Source: Pseudomonas sp. PH1b
GTDB taxonomy: Bacteria; Pseudomonadota; Gammaproteobacteria; Pseudomonadales; Pseudomonadaceae
Direction: 5' to 3'
Length of the DNA stretch: 64,000 nt
NCBI RefSeq assembly: GCF_000633395.1
Contig: NZ_AYMU01000012.1
Span: 171,049 to 235,048, forward strand
Shown here: one piece after another, positions 46,560 to 55,934 of the stretch
How the letters are laid out: the number at the start of each line of letters is the position of its first letter
Numbering within the stretch: position 1 is the stretch's first letter
Program-made: the position numbers and the translations under genes
Notes under the pieces: model-generated
Told to the model about the DNA's origin: nothing
Databases searched by the model: none
Seen by the model: only the letters and a program-made list of their open reading frames with translations

Positions 46560-47420
46560 CTAAAGCCCGGAACGTCGACCGGAGCAATATTCGACAATGA
46601 CCTGAGCCAGCGCCGCCGTCATAGTCTGATCCGCCTCGGGCGCGGTGAACAGCCGGAACTGAGCCTCGGGCAGCTCCGGTAGACCATGCTCCACTCCCAG
46701 GACACAGAGCCCCGCCCCCAGTTGGCTGACCGCCATGGGCGCCACTGCAAAACCCGAGAGCACCGCCGCGCGCAACGCCGAGTTGCTGCTGCAGAGCATC
46801 GCCGTGCGCTGCGCGATACCGGCCCTGGCCAACCGCCCCAGGGCCACGGCGCGGTAGGGACAGGGTTCGGGAAACAGCGCCAAGGGCAACGGTGTGGGCA
46901 GGGTTGCGACTGCAGCCGGCAGCCCGGCCCAGACCAGCGGTTCGGACCACAGCAGTTGGCCAGGCGCCGCCGTTTCGCATAACGACCCCACCACCACTTG
47001 CAGGCTGCCCTGGGCCAGCAAGTCCAGGAGCGTGCCGGGAATGCTGACCTGAATATCGAGCTGGAGGCCCGGGTATTGCCCGGAAAACGCCTGCAGCGCA
47101 CGCAACAGGCGAGGTTCGGCAAAGTCCTCGGACAGGCCGATCCCCATTCGCCCGTGAAATGGCACTCGAGTCAATTCAGTCCAGGCATCGTGATTCAGCG
47201 CCAGGATTGCCCGGGCATAGGCCATCAGCCGCTCCCCGTCCGGGGTCAATTGCTGCGAGCGGGTGGTGCGTTGAAGCAGCGGCTTGCCCACCTGCTGCTC
47301 CAAGCGACGCAGATGCCCGCTGACCGCCGACTGGGTCAGGTGCAGCTTGTGCGCGGCACGACTGAATCCCTGCTCATCGACGACGGTGACAAAAGTCCGG
47401 AGCAGCAGAGCATCAAACAT
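46560..47420 (-). CDS. LysR-family regulator, divergent from azoreductase
   Basis: A 286-residue LysR protein. The HTH is in the first 60 residues (FSRAAHKLHLTQSAVSGHLRRLEQQVG), then a linker helix and the effector-binding domain. The azoreductase gene starts 99 bases away on the opposite strand, so it is the likely target. LysR proteins next to azoR/quinone reductases often respond to quinones or azo compounds; that is knowledge of the group, not visible here. Confidence 0.92.
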   Translation of the reverse strand: MFDALLLRTFVTVVDEQGFSRAAHKLHLTQSAVSGHLRRLEQQVGKPLLQRTTRSQQLTPDGERLMAYARAILALNHDAWTELTRVPFHGRMGIGLSEDFAEPRLLRALQAFSGQYPGLQLDIQVSIPGTLLDLLAQGSLQVVVGSLCETAAPGQLLWSEPLVWAGLPAAVATLPTPLPLALFPEPCPYRAVALGRLARAGIAQRTAMLCSSNSALRAAVLSGFAVAPMAVSQLGAGLCVLGVEHGLPELPEAQFRLFTAPEADQTMTAALAQVIVEYCSGRRSGL

Positions 47421-47519
47421 ATTTTATTTCACGATCAATAAGTGGCCGAATGACAATTTATATTTAAAAACAAGCTATGTTGCAATAACGGTCATTGCTG
47501 TCCACCCAGAGACTCGTCC

Positions 47520-48170
47520 ATGACCCAGCTCCTGCACATCCAATGCTCTCCCCGCTTGCGCCGTTCCGCCTCGATGGAGATCGCCCGCCAGTTCATTCAA
47601 CGCTACCAACAACAGGTACCGAGCACCGAAGTTCGCACCCTGGACCTGTGGAGCCTGGACCTTGCGGAGCTCGACCAGACCGCCATGGACGCCAAATACG
47701 CCCTGCTCGGTGGCCAACCGCTGAGTCCCGCCGAACAACAGGCCTGGGCCGGGCTCCAGGAACTGGCCGCGCCCCTGCATGAAGCCGATTTGCTGGTGTT
47801 CTCGGTGCCACTGTGGAACTTCAGCATTCCCTACAAGCTCAAGCATTTCATCGACCTGGTGTCCCACCAGGGCATCCTCTTCAGCTTCGACCCCGAGCGA
47901 GGCCTGCAGGGCCTGCTGAACAACAAGACAGCCGTGGTCAGCTATGCCCGGGGCCTGGATTTTTCGGCCCGCTCGGACACCCCCGCGCAGGCATTCGACT
48001 TCCAGAAGCCCTATATCGAGGCATGGCTGAATTTCATCGGCGTCAATGAGCAACATTCGCTGATCGTTGAAAAAACCATCCTGGGAGCCGAGATGGACCT
48101 GGCATCCCGACAGGCAGCCACGTGCCAGGCACACGCCCTGGCGGATCAGATGGCAGCGCGCGCACTCTGA
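47520..48170 (+). CDS. azoR: FMN-dependent NADH-azoreductase
   Basis: Flavodoxin-fold quinone/azo reductase of 216 residues. The FMN phosphate loop is IQCSPRLRRSAS near residues 7-18, the flavin-contacting VPLWNFSIPYKLKHFIDLV segment near 97-115 is the family signature, and VSYARGLDFS follows. It probably reduces quinones by two electrons as well as azo dyes. Same fold and length as E. coli AzoR. Confidence 0.93.
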   Translation: MTQLLHIQCSPRLRRSASMEIARQFIQRYQQQVPSTEVRTLDLWSLDLAELDQTAMDAKYALLGGQPLSPAEQQAWAGLQELAAPLHEADLLVFSVPLWNFSIPYKLKHFIDLVSHQGILFSFDPERGLQGLLNNKTAVVSYARGLDFSARSDTPAQAFDFQKPYIEAWLNFIGVNEQHSLIVEKTILGAEMDLASRQAATCQAHALADQMAARAL

Positions 48171-48494
48171 GCCGAGAAATGGGGACGCAGTGAGTCAGCC
48201 GGCTCGCCGCGCCCTTTCGGCCCCCCCGTGGCAGCGTTCGACCGATGCGCCAATTCGCGGCTTCAGGTGTGGCCACCCCTGCCCGAGGCCCCTCCCATGG
48301 GCCATCACTGCAGCGCCTTGCAGCCGACTGCTGGCATCGATGCGTCGACTATTGCTGCTCATCCAAAAAGTCATTGCGGCCATTCACTTCATGGATTCCT
48401 GGTCTATAAACAACTCATAAGAATACTTCGCCTCAAACCACCCTCTTGCGCCTGTGTATCTCCAGAGCGCGGATTGAACGGTGTTGAGAACTGA
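48171..48494. promoter_or_regulatory. Gene-free leader upstream of the polysaccharide operon
   Basis: A 324-base interval, GC-rich at first and AT-rich near 48340-48430, which is probably where the promoter of the wzm-wzt operon lies. No convincing -35/-10 pair, terminator or gene was recognised. Confidence 0.4.
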
Positions 48495-49328
48495 ATGAGC
48501 AAGGAGCTGCCGTTGACTGGGAGGATTGTGCTTGACCGCTTCACCTTCAGGCCCTGGCGCCACCAAGAACTGCTGCTGGCGCTGATCGAACGCGAAATCA
48601 TCGGCCGCTATCGCGGCTCGATCGCCGGGCTGCTCTGGTCCTTCCTCAACCCTCTGTTCATGCTGCTGGTGTACACCTTTGTCTTCAGCGTGCTGTTCAA
48701 GGTGCGCTGGGGCAGCGAGGACGACTCAAAAAGCCAATTCGCACTGCTGGTGTTCGCCGGGATGATGGTTTTCAACCTGTTTTCCGAGTGCCTTACCCGT
48801 GCTCCGAAACTGATCCCGAGCAACGTCAACTACGTGAAGAAAGTGATGTTTCCCCTGGACATCCTGCCCTGCGTGACCCTTGGGGCGGCGCTGTTCCACA
48901 CCCTGGTGAGCTTCGTCGTCTGGCTGGCATTCCATCTTTTGGCCTTCGGCCTGCCTCCCCTTACCGCCCTGCTGTTTCCACTGGTGCTGCTGCCACTGGC
49001 ACTCTTCACTCTCGGACTGTCCTGGATACTCGCCTCCCTCGGCGTCTACATTCGGGATATCGACCAGGTCATCGGGGTGCTGATGTCGGCCTTGATGCTG
49101 CTGTCGGCGGTGTTCTATCCGGTCAGCGCATTGCCGGCGTCCTATCAGCACTGGCTCTACCTGAATCCGCTGACCCTGGTGATCGAGTCCTCCCGAGACG
49201 TAATGATCTGGGGGGTAGTGCCCGATATCCGCCTGTGGTTCGGTGAGTTGATAGTCGCAAGCGCCGTAGCGGTGCTCGGACGGATATGGTTCGAAAAGAC
49301 CCGCGAGGGGTTTGCCGATGTGCTCTGA
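48495..49328 (+). CDS. wzm: ABC-2 polysaccharide exporter permease (Wzm-like)
   Basis: A 277-residue protein of the ABC-2 / TagG-KpsM-Wzm type with six predicted TM helices. The N-terminal REIIGRYRGSIAGLLWSFLNPL is the classic interface motif of O-antigen and teichoic acid exporter permeases. It would form the channel that moves a completed, lipid-linked glycan across the inner membrane. It overlaps wzt by 11 bases and starts the nine-gene operon ending at 60002. Confidence 0.93.
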   Translation: MSKELPLTGRIVLDRFTFRPWRHQELLLALIEREIIGRYRGSIAGLLWSFLNPLFMLLVYTFVFSVLFKVRWGSEDDSKSQFALLVFAGMMVFNLFSECLTRAPKLIPSNVNYVKKVMFPLDILPCVTLGAALFHTLVSFVVWLAFHLLAFGLPPLTALLFPLVLLPLALFTLGLSWILASLGVYIRDIDQVIGVLMSALMLLSAVFYPVSALPASYQHWLYLNPLTLVIESSRDVMIWGVVPDIRLWFGELIVASAVAVLGRIWFEKTREGFADVL

Positions 49329-50592
49329 GCTGGCGATCAAGACCCAGCAACTGGGCAAGTGCTATCACATCTACCAACAGCCCCGGGACCGCCTGCTGCA
49401 ATTGCTGCTGCCTCGCGGCAAACGCCGCTATCGCGAATTCTGGGCCTTGCAAGGTGTTTCCCTGGAAGTTCATCGGGGCGAGACCCTGGGCATCATCGGA
49501 CGCAACGGCAGCGGCAAGTCGACCTTGCTGCAACTTATCTGCGGCACCGTCACCGCCTCGTCCGGCAACGTCGTCAGCCATGGCCGTATCGCCGCCTTGC
49601 TGGAGCTGGGCTCGGGCTTCAATCCGGAGTTCACCGGGCGTGAAAACGTCTACCTGAACGGCGCACTGCTGGGGCTCAAGCGCGCAGAAATCGAGGCGCG
49701 CTTCGATGAAATTGCCGCGTTCGCCAGCATCGGCGAGTTCATCGACCAACCGACCAAGACCTACTCCAGCGGTATGCTGGTACGCCTGGCCTTTGCCGTA
49801 TCGGTCTGCGTCGAGCCGGATATCCTGATCGTCGACGAGGCTCTGGCCGTCGGTGATGCATCGTTTCAATTCAAATGCCTGGAGCGCCTGGACCGCCTGA
49901 CTCGACAAGGCATGACCCTGCTGTTCGTGTCCCATGACATGAGCATGGTCAAGCGCTTCTGCAACCGGGCCCTGTATCTGCGTGATGGCCAAATCCGTGC
50001 CAGCGGCGCCCCGGAGGAGATGGCCGAGCTCTACCTGCTGGACATGCGTGATGAACAGCGACGCTGGGCCAGCAACGGCGCCATCCAGGTGACCCCCAAG
50101 ACCGCCCTCAATCCGGAACACGGCATGGCCTTCGGCACCGCGGAAGGGCGTATCACCGCGGCCTCCTTCCATAGCACCGGGACGCAGTACTCGAGCTTCG
50201 CCCATGGCGACACGATCGAGATCGCCATCGACACCCTGATCAGTGACGCCATCGCCCGGCCCAACCTCAGCCTGACCCTCCAGGAAGCCAGGCTGCTGGT
50301 GGTCAGCGGAGTCAATGTCGCGCTGCCCTGCGGCCCGTCCCACGGAGGCTGGCGCAGCGCCTCTGTACGTTTGCGCTTCGCTGCCAACCTGGCTGCCGGG
50401 CGCTACCACATCACCCTCAAGTTGATGAATGGCGAGACGGAAGAGACCTCTCAGCTGATTGAAAAGCAGGTGGCGGTCCTGGCCTTCGACACTTTGCCAG
50501 GCAATACGCATTTCCTCGGAATCGTCGATTTGCATATCGAAAGCGTCACCAGTGAATTGCAAAAATCCATGGCCGTCGAGGAGCGTTCATGA
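49318..50592 (+). CDS. wzt: ABC polysaccharide exporter ATPase with C-terminal Wzt domain
   Basis: A 424-residue ATPase. Walker A GRNGSGKST is at residues 61-69, the signature YSSGM at 149-153, Walker B ILIVDEALAVGD at 169-180 and the H-loop His at 206. About 170 extra C-terminal residues form the beta-rich Wzt_C region that in other O-antigen systems recognises the capped non-reducing end of the glycan. The start is the ATG at 49318; a TTG two codons upstream is in frame. Its end overlaps the next gene by four bases. This implies a chain-terminating modification, for which methyl- and pyruvyl-transferase-like genes follow. Confidence 0.93.
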   Translation: MCSELAIKTQQLGKCYHIYQQPRDRLLQLLLPRGKRRYREFWALQGVSLEVHRGETLGIIGRNGSGKSTLLQLICGTVTASSGNVVSHGRIAALLELGSGFNPEFTGRENVYLNGALLGLKRAEIEARFDEIAAFASIGEFIDQPTKTYSSGMLVRLAFAVSVCVEPDILIVDEALAVGDASFQFKCLERLDRLTRQGMTLLFVSHDMSMVKRFCNRALYLRDGQIRASGAPEEMAELYLLDMRDEQRRWASNGAIQVTPKTALNPEHGMAFGTAEGRITAASFHSTGTQYSSFAHGDTIEIAIDTLISDAIARPNLSLTLQEARLLVVSGVNVALPCGPSHGGWRSASVRLRFAANLAAGRYHITLKLMNGETEETSQLIEKQVAVLAFDTLPGNTHFLGIVDLHIESVTSELQKSMAVEERS

Positions 50593-51965
50593 GCAACAAG
50601 GTGTGGCAAGTCGGCATTTTCGGCACCTTTGACGTGGCCAACTACGGAGACCTGCTGTTTCCCATCATCGCCAAGGCAGAGTTGCAGGCGCGCCTGGGTG
50701 ATGTGCAAGTGCATGCCTTCTCCTACCACGACCGCACCCCACCGTCATGGCCTTATCCGGTGACCTCGGTCAGCCAGTTGCCGCAGTTGATCGAGTCCCT
50801 GGACGGGGTGTTGATCGGCGGTGGCTTCATCATCCGCTTCGACAAGCTGGTGGCCACTGGGTATTACCCGCCGACTCCGCAGATCCATCACCCTACCGGC
50901 TATTGGCTATCGCCCGCATTGATAGCCCTGCAACACAACGTGCCGCTGATCTGGAACGCTCCAGGCATGCACTGCAATGAAATTCCGACCTGGGCCGCGC
51001 CCCTGGTCAAGCTGACCCTGGAGCTCAGCCCCCATGTGCAGGTCCGCGATGCCCTGTCTCAAGCCAGTCTGTCGGCCTTGAGTGAGCAGGCTCGGGTGGA
51101 GGTACTGCCAGACAGCGCCTTTGGCCTGCCCAACCTGATCGACCTGCAGCAGCCGTCCATCGAGTATCGACAGTTGTGTAGACAGGCAGGCTTGAGCGGC
51201 CCCTATCTGGTGGTGCATTCGATTGCCGGCCTGGAAAACTTTCTCCACCTGTGGAAAACCCACTCGGCACTGTTTGCCCAGTGGCAATTGCTGCTACTGC
51301 CCATCGGTCCGGTGCTGGGTGATCACGAATCGATCCTCGGTAACGACCTGCCGCGCGCGGCGAGCCTGCCTACCTGGCCGGCGCCACTGCTGCTGGCGGA
51401 GGTCCTGGCCCATGCCCAAGGCGTAATTGGCCACAGTTATCACCTGGCAATCACCGCCCTGGTCTTCGGCGTGCCGATCTTCAGCTCGGCCAACCTGGAC
51501 CAGGGCAAATACACCGCCTTGCGGGACTACCCGGGCATCTACCCTCTGCATGCCGGGCAGGCCATCGACCCGCAATGGCTGCTGGAACGCCTGGGACGGC
51601 AGCCTCCCTGCTCTCGGCTGAGCGCAGCCCAGGAACAACTGCGTCACCACTGGGACCAGGTCGCCGAACTCATCCGCCAAGGTCGCCGCCACACCCATCC
51701 GGCGATGGATCAACTCTGGCAATCACTGCCTGGCCTGCTGGAGGAAACCCGTCTGGGCGGGCGTGAAGAATGCCTGGAACAGAAAACCGAGCTGGAAGAA
51801 CTGCGTGCCCAATTACAGCAACTGACGCAAGTGCATCACCACCAGTTGGAACTCATCGGCCAGGTAAACAGGGAGCTGCGCCGAATGCATCGCTCCAACT
51901 CCTTTCGCCTCACCGCGCCGCTGCGTTCGATCCGGCGCAGCCTGCAACGCCTTCTAGGAGGATGA
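50589..51965 (+). CDS. Polysaccharide pyruvyltransferase-fold protein with C-terminal coiled coil
   Basis: A 458-residue protein. The N-terminal IFGTFDVANYGDLLFPIIA and the central GVIGHSYHLAITALVFGVPIF (about residues 277-297) match the polysaccharide pyruvyl transferase family. Residues about 390-435 form a Gln/Leu-rich coiled coil, and the last 23 residues, SNSFRLTAPLRSIRR plus a short tail, form a basic motif also present near the N-terminus of the neighbouring glycosyltransferase. It may add a pyruvate ketal to a sugar; other family members are glycosyltransferase-like, so activity is not certain. Confidence 0.8.
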   Translation: MSNKVWQVGIFGTFDVANYGDLLFPIIAKAELQARLGDVQVHAFSYHDRTPPSWPYPVTSVSQLPQLIESLDGVLIGGGFIIRFDKLVATGYYPPTPQIHHPTGYWLSPALIALQHNVPLIWNAPGMHCNEIPTWAAPLVKLTLELSPHVQVRDALSQASLSALSEQARVEVLPDSAFGLPNLIDLQQPSIEYRQLCRQAGLSGPYLVVHSIAGLENFLHLWKTHSALFAQWQLLLLPIGPVLGDHESILGNDLPRAASLPTWPAPLLLAEVLAHAQGVIGHSYHLAITALVFGVPIFSSANLDQGKYTALRDYPGIYPLHAGQAIDPQWLLERLGRQPPCSRLSAAQEQLRHHWDQVAELIRQGRRHTHPAMDQLWQSLPGLLEETRLGGREECLEQKTELEELRAQLQQLTQVHHHQLELIGQVNRELRRMHRSNSFRLTAPLRSIRRSLQRLLGG

Positions 51966-51970
51966 ACATC

Positions 51971-52663
51971 ATGTTGGACCTGACCATGCTCAGCCGACAG
52001 CCATTGCATTCCCAGCCTTTTCGCTGGGGACAGATCAGCCACCTGTTTTCGCCGGAAAACGCCGCGGCGCTGGCCGCGACCTATCCCCATGACGCGTTCA
52101 AGACTGTCTCCGGCTATGGCGGCGAAAAGGACTACGAGTATCAGGCGCGGCAGTTGGTGGAAATGGGCACCGGGCGCATTGTCCACGAACCGGGGTTGAG
52201 CCCCGCCTGGCAGGAACTGGCCAGGGAGCTGACTGCTCCCGGTTATCGCCTGGCCCTGTCGACGCTGACCGATATCGATCTGCGTACCGTACCGATGGAA
52301 ATCAACGTCTTCCATTACGGACCACGGGCCTGCCTCGGCCCCCACCCGGACCTCGGCGACAAGCTGGTGACCCACATTCTGTATTTCAACGAGTCCTGGA
52401 ACATCGAGGACGGTGGCTGCCTGAACATCCTGCGCTCTGCCGACCCAACGGATGTGGTGGCAGTGATACCGCCCTTGGTGGGCCACTCCGCGGTGTTGGT
52501 GCGTGCCGACCATTCCTGGCACGCGGTATCGCAAGTGGTGGACAGTTGCAGGACTTCACGACGCAGCATGACCGTGACCTTCTACCGCCCCGGCGCTGTC
52601 AGCTCCATGTGGCCGGCCGGAGACCAGCCCTCCCTGCACAGCTATGTGAGCCAACATGGATAA
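51971..52663 (+). CDS. 2-oxoglutarate/Fe(II) oxygenase, prolyl-hydroxylase type
   Basis: A 230-residue protein with a double-stranded beta-helix. The iron ligands are His125 and Asp127 in GPHPDLGDKL and His184 in HSWHAVSQV, with Arg197 or Arg198 in place for 2-oxoglutarate; the LVTHILYFNESW strand between them is typical of the P4H group. The start at 51971 is chosen because AGGAGG lies at good spacing; an ATG nine bases upstream overlaps the preceding stop. In this setting it could hydroxylate a sugar or acyl group of the glycan, or an aglycone. It overlaps the next gene by 8 bases. Confidence 0.85.
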   Translation: MLDLTMLSRQPLHSQPFRWGQISHLFSPENAAALAATYPHDAFKTVSGYGGEKDYEYQARQLVEMGTGRIVHEPGLSPAWQELARELTAPGYRLALSTLTDIDLRTVPMEINVFHYGPRACLGPHPDLGDKLVTHILYFNESWNIEDGGCLNILRSADPTDVVAVIPPLVGHSAVLVRADHSWHAVSQVVDSCRTSRRSMTVTFYRPGAVSSMWPAGDQPSLHSYVSQHG

Positions 52664-54851
52664 ATCGCCCACCTCGCGGCAGGAAAGCGGTGTGGCGCAG
52701 CAGGAACGTCGGCAGGCGATCCTGGAACGCGATGCGGCCCTGACCCATATCGAACATATGCGTCGCTCGCGGTCCTGGCGCCTGACCCGGCCCCTGCGCA
52801 TGCTCCTGCAGTGGCTGCGCCACGGCAAGATCAACGGGGACAGCGAGTACCCCTATCACCATGCCGAACCACTCCAGCCATTGCCGTCCCCACCCGTGCC
52901 CGCTTCTGACGACACGCCAGCAGAAACGGCGCAGCCGCTGACCCAGCCCCGTCATTTCGACTTGCTGTGCTTTGCCAACATCGACTGGTCCGCAAGATTC
53001 CAGCGGCCCCAGCAACTGATGAGCCAGTTCGCCGCGCACGGTTATCGAGTGTTCTACATCATTCTCTCCCCGTCACCGCTGGCCGATCGGCCCTACTGCG
53101 TGCAACAAGTGGCCCCTGGTGTCTTCGAAGTCTGCTTGCGCGGGCATTCACGGCAGGACTACTACGCCACCTGCATCACCGAAGACAACCTGCAGAGCAA
53201 TGCCAGGGCGCTGCAAGCCCTGGTTGACGACTTCCAGATCAGGACCGCGGTCTCGGTGGTTCACCTGCCCTATTGGACCCGCCTGGTCCTGCACCTGCGC
53301 CAGGCACATGGCTGGCTCGTGCAGTACGACTGCATGGACGAATGGCAGGATTTCCCGAACATCGGCAAGCCGCTTCTGGCCCAGGAACAGGTCCTGGTGG
53401 AACAAGCCGATCTGGTCACCGTCACCGCTGCCGTGCTTCAGGCCAAATGGGCTCGCCAGAGTCGCCGCTGCCTGCTGGTGAGGAACGGTGTGGACTTCGA
53501 CTTCTTTGCCAGCCATTGCTCGCCCAACTCACTGCTGGCAGACCTCAAAGGCCCGGTGATCGGTTTTTACGGCGGCCTGGCCGAGTGGGTCGACTTCGAG
53601 CTGCTCGCGGCCATCGCCCGGCTACGACCGCAGTGGAACCTGGTGCTGATCGGTGATGTGTTCGTGGACGACCTGGCCGGCCTCGACAACTTGCCCAATG
53701 TGCATCTGCTGGGGCGCAGAGCCTATGCGCAGATGCCGCAATATCTCTATCGCTTCGACGTCTGCATCATTCCATTCCGGCTCTACGATGTGACCCACGC
53801 GGTGGATCCAGTGAAGTTCTACGAGTACATCAGCGCCGGAAAACCCGTGGTATCGGTGCCACTCCTGGAAATGCAGATCTATGCCCCCTATGTGTACTTT
53901 GCCGAGGGACCTACAGGTTTCGTGACGCAGATTGAAGCGGCCCTGGGAGAAACCGATCCCGAGCGCTGGAAACAGCGAATCGCGCTGGCCCGGGACAATG
54001 ACTGGCGACAGCGCTTCGAGGAAACCCGCAACGCCCTGGTCGATCTGCACCCGAAGGTCTCGGTGATCATCGTCACCTACAACAACGTGCACCTGACCCA
54101 GGGCTGCATCGACAGTCTGCTGCGCAATACCCTGTATCCGAATGTCGAACTGATCGTCGTCGACAACAACTCCCGGGACGACACCCGCAACTACCTGCGC
54201 TACCTGGCCCGCACCGAGCCCAGGGTGAGCATTGTGTTCAACCAGGACAATCTCGGTTTTGCCGCTGCCAACAACCAGGGGCTGCGCCTCGCCCGGGGCC
54301 ACTATCTGGTGCTGCTCAACAACGACACCGTGGTGCCCAAGGGCTGGCTGGCGCCCTTGCTGCGACACCTGGACGACCCGCAGATAGGGCTCGTGGGCCC
54401 TACTACCAATGCAGTGGGCAACGAGGCCAAGGTTGCCATCGACTACAACGACCTTGCCGATCTGGAAGCCTTCGCCGACCGCCGCGCCAGCCGGTATCAG
54501 GGACGCTGCTTCGATATTCCGATGCTGGCGATGTTCTGCGTGGCCCTGCGCCGCGATGTACTGGAACAGGTGGGCTGGCTGGATGAAACCTTCGGCATCG
54601 GGATGTTCGAAGACGACGACTATAGCCGTCGCATCCAGGCTGCAGGGTTGCGCACGGTGTGCGCCGAAGACAGCTTCATCCATCACTACGGCCAGGCCTC
54701 GTTCAAGCACCTGATCGCCAGCGGGGAATACCAACGCCTATGGGAGAAGAACCAGGCCTATTTCGAAAGCAAGTGGGGCACCTGGCAACCCCATGTCCAG
54801 GTACGTAGGCAGGTAGAAGACCGCAAGCCGGGAATACGTCTCGTTGACTGA
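52656..54851 (+). CDS. Bifunctional glycosyltransferase (GT-B module + GT2 module)
   Basis: A 731-residue protein. Residues 1-55 form a coiled coil with the motif SRSWRLTRPLR (38-48). A GT4-like GT-B module (about 100-430) has ARFQRPQQLMSQF, QYDCMDEWQDF and the donor-site VDPVKFYEYISAGKP. A GT2 (GT-A) module starts near residue 467 with KVSVIIVTYNN, with NNDT near 553 and EDDDYSRRIQAAG near 652. It could add two different sugars in turn. No TM helices; membrane association via the basic amphipathic N-terminus is possible. Closely related to the gene at 55935. Confidence 0.9.
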   Translation: MDKSPTSRQESGVAQQERRQAILERDAALTHIEHMRRSRSWRLTRPLRMLLQWLRHGKINGDSEYPYHHAEPLQPLPSPPVPASDDTPAETAQPLTQPRHFDLLCFANIDWSARFQRPQQLMSQFAAHGYRVFYIILSPSPLADRPYCVQQVAPGVFEVCLRGHSRQDYYATCITEDNLQSNARALQALVDDFQIRTAVSVVHLPYWTRLVLHLRQAHGWLVQYDCMDEWQDFPNIGKPLLAQEQVLVEQADLVTVTAAVLQAKWARQSRRCLLVRNGVDFDFFASHCSPNSLLADLKGPVIGFYGGLAEWVDFELLAAIARLRPQWNLVLIGDVFVDDLAGLDNLPNVHLLGRRAYAQMPQYLYRFDVCIIPFRLYDVTHAVDPVKFYEYISAGKPVVSVPLLEMQIYAPYVYFAEGPTGFVTQIEAALGETDPERWKQRIALARDNDWRQRFEETRNALVDLHPKVSVIIVTYNNVHLTQGCIDSLLRNTLYPNVELIVVDNNSRDDTRNYLRYLARTEPRVSIVFNQDNLGFAAANNQGLRLARGHYLVLLNNDTVVPKGWLAPLLRHLDDPQIGLVGPTTNAVGNEAKVAIDYNDLADLEAFADRRASRYQGRCFDIPMLAMFCVALRRDVLEQVGWLDETFGIGMFEDDDYSRRIQAAGLRTVCAEDSFIHHYGQASFKHLIASGEYQRLWEKNQAYFESKWGTWQPHVQVRRQVEDRKPGIRLVD

Positions 54852-54889
54852 GCCGGAAAACCGGCTTGAACCAAAGGAAGAGGCCGAAC

Positions 54890-55909
54890 GTGCTGAAAAA
54901 AATAATTCACAAGCTCAGTGGTCGAACGCTGGAAACAGTCCATGCCCTACCGGAAGACGACGCCGAGGAGCGCCAGCGCAAGGCGCTGACCGCCGAGCAC
55001 TGGTCCGAGAACCAGGCCGGATCAGACGCGTTTTCCGCTGATGTCTATTGGCTTGCGGTGCCAGCCGTGCAGCGGCGTCACCAGCACAAGGCGACAGCCG
55101 GCAGCGGCCATGGCCACTGGGTAACCTACTGCCTGAATACCTTCCTGGCGGGCCGGCTGCCGGTACAGCGCATGCTGAGCATCGGCTGCGGCACCGGTAG
55201 CCTTGAGCGCGAACTCTACGGCCTCAATGCCTTCCAGCACTGCGACGCCCTGGACATCGCACCGGCAGCGCTGGAAACGGCCCGGGCACAAGCGGCGGCT
55301 CTCGGTGCCGACAGCCTGGAGTACAGCCTCACCGACGTAGAACGGGTGAGCCTGCCCAGCGCTCATTACGACGCGGTCTGGTTCAACGGTTCACTGCACC
55401 ACATCCGCGAACTGGAGAGTGTCTGCGCCAATGTCCGCCAATCGTTGAAGGCTGACGGCTGGCTGTTTTTCAATGAGTACGTGGGCGCCAATCACTTTGC
55501 CTTCGACGCGCCACAATGCGCGGCCATCAGCCATGCCTTCGCGCTGATTCCTCCCCCCCTGCGCCGCTCCTTCGTCCAGGGTTCCTATGGCCAGTTGCAG
55601 CACGACGTACCGCTGCCCGATCCGCTGGAAGTCGTGAAGGTAGACCCCTCGGAGGCCGTGCGCTCCCAGGACATCCTCAAGGTGGTTGGCGAGCATTTTG
55701 ATATCCAGGTCCTCAATGCCTGCGGCGGCACCCTGCTGCAGTTCCTGCTGCACGGCATCGCCGGCAACTTCAAGGCCGACGATCCGCAATCGATGCGAGT
55801 CCTGCAGATGCTCTTCGACATCGAGGATGGGCTGATCGAATCGGGGGCGCTGCACAGCGATTTCGTGATCGTCGCCGCCACGCCCAAAAAAACCGGGCCA
55901 CGCCATTGA
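54890..55909 (+). CDS. SAM-dependent methyltransferase of the glycan cluster
   Basis: A 339-residue class I methyltransferase with SAM motif MLSIGCGTGSLEREL at residues 95-109, acidic CDALDIAPAALE after it, and WFNGSLHHIRELE. The start is a GTG with AAGGAAGAGG upstream, giving MLKKIIHKLSGRT; a longer TTG start is in frame. The C-terminal third is not recognised. It could cap or decorate the polysaccharide, which would fit the extended Wzt. Confidence 0.82.
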   Translation: MLKKIIHKLSGRTLETVHALPEDDAEERQRKALTAEHWSENQAGSDAFSADVYWLAVPAVQRRHQHKATAGSGHGHWVTYCLNTFLAGRLPVQRMLSIGCGTGSLERELYGLNAFQHCDALDIAPAALETARAQAAALGADSLEYSLTDVERVSLPSAHYDAVWFNGSLHHIRELESVCANVRQSLKADGWLFFNEYVGANHFAFDAPQCAAISHAFALIPPPLRRSFVQGSYGQLQHDVPLPDPLEVVKVDPSEAVRSQDILKVVGEHFDIQVLNACGGTLLQFLLHGIAGNFKADDPQSMRVLQMLFDIEDGLIESGALHSDFVIVAATPKKTGPRH

Positions 55910-55934
55910 ACGCTCCTGCACCGGGAGGCCGACG

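Noticed and set aside
49123..50562. A minus-strand open frame of 479 codons
   Set aside because: Antisense to wzm/wzt, with no motif and no ribosome site; wzt has full ATPase motifs.
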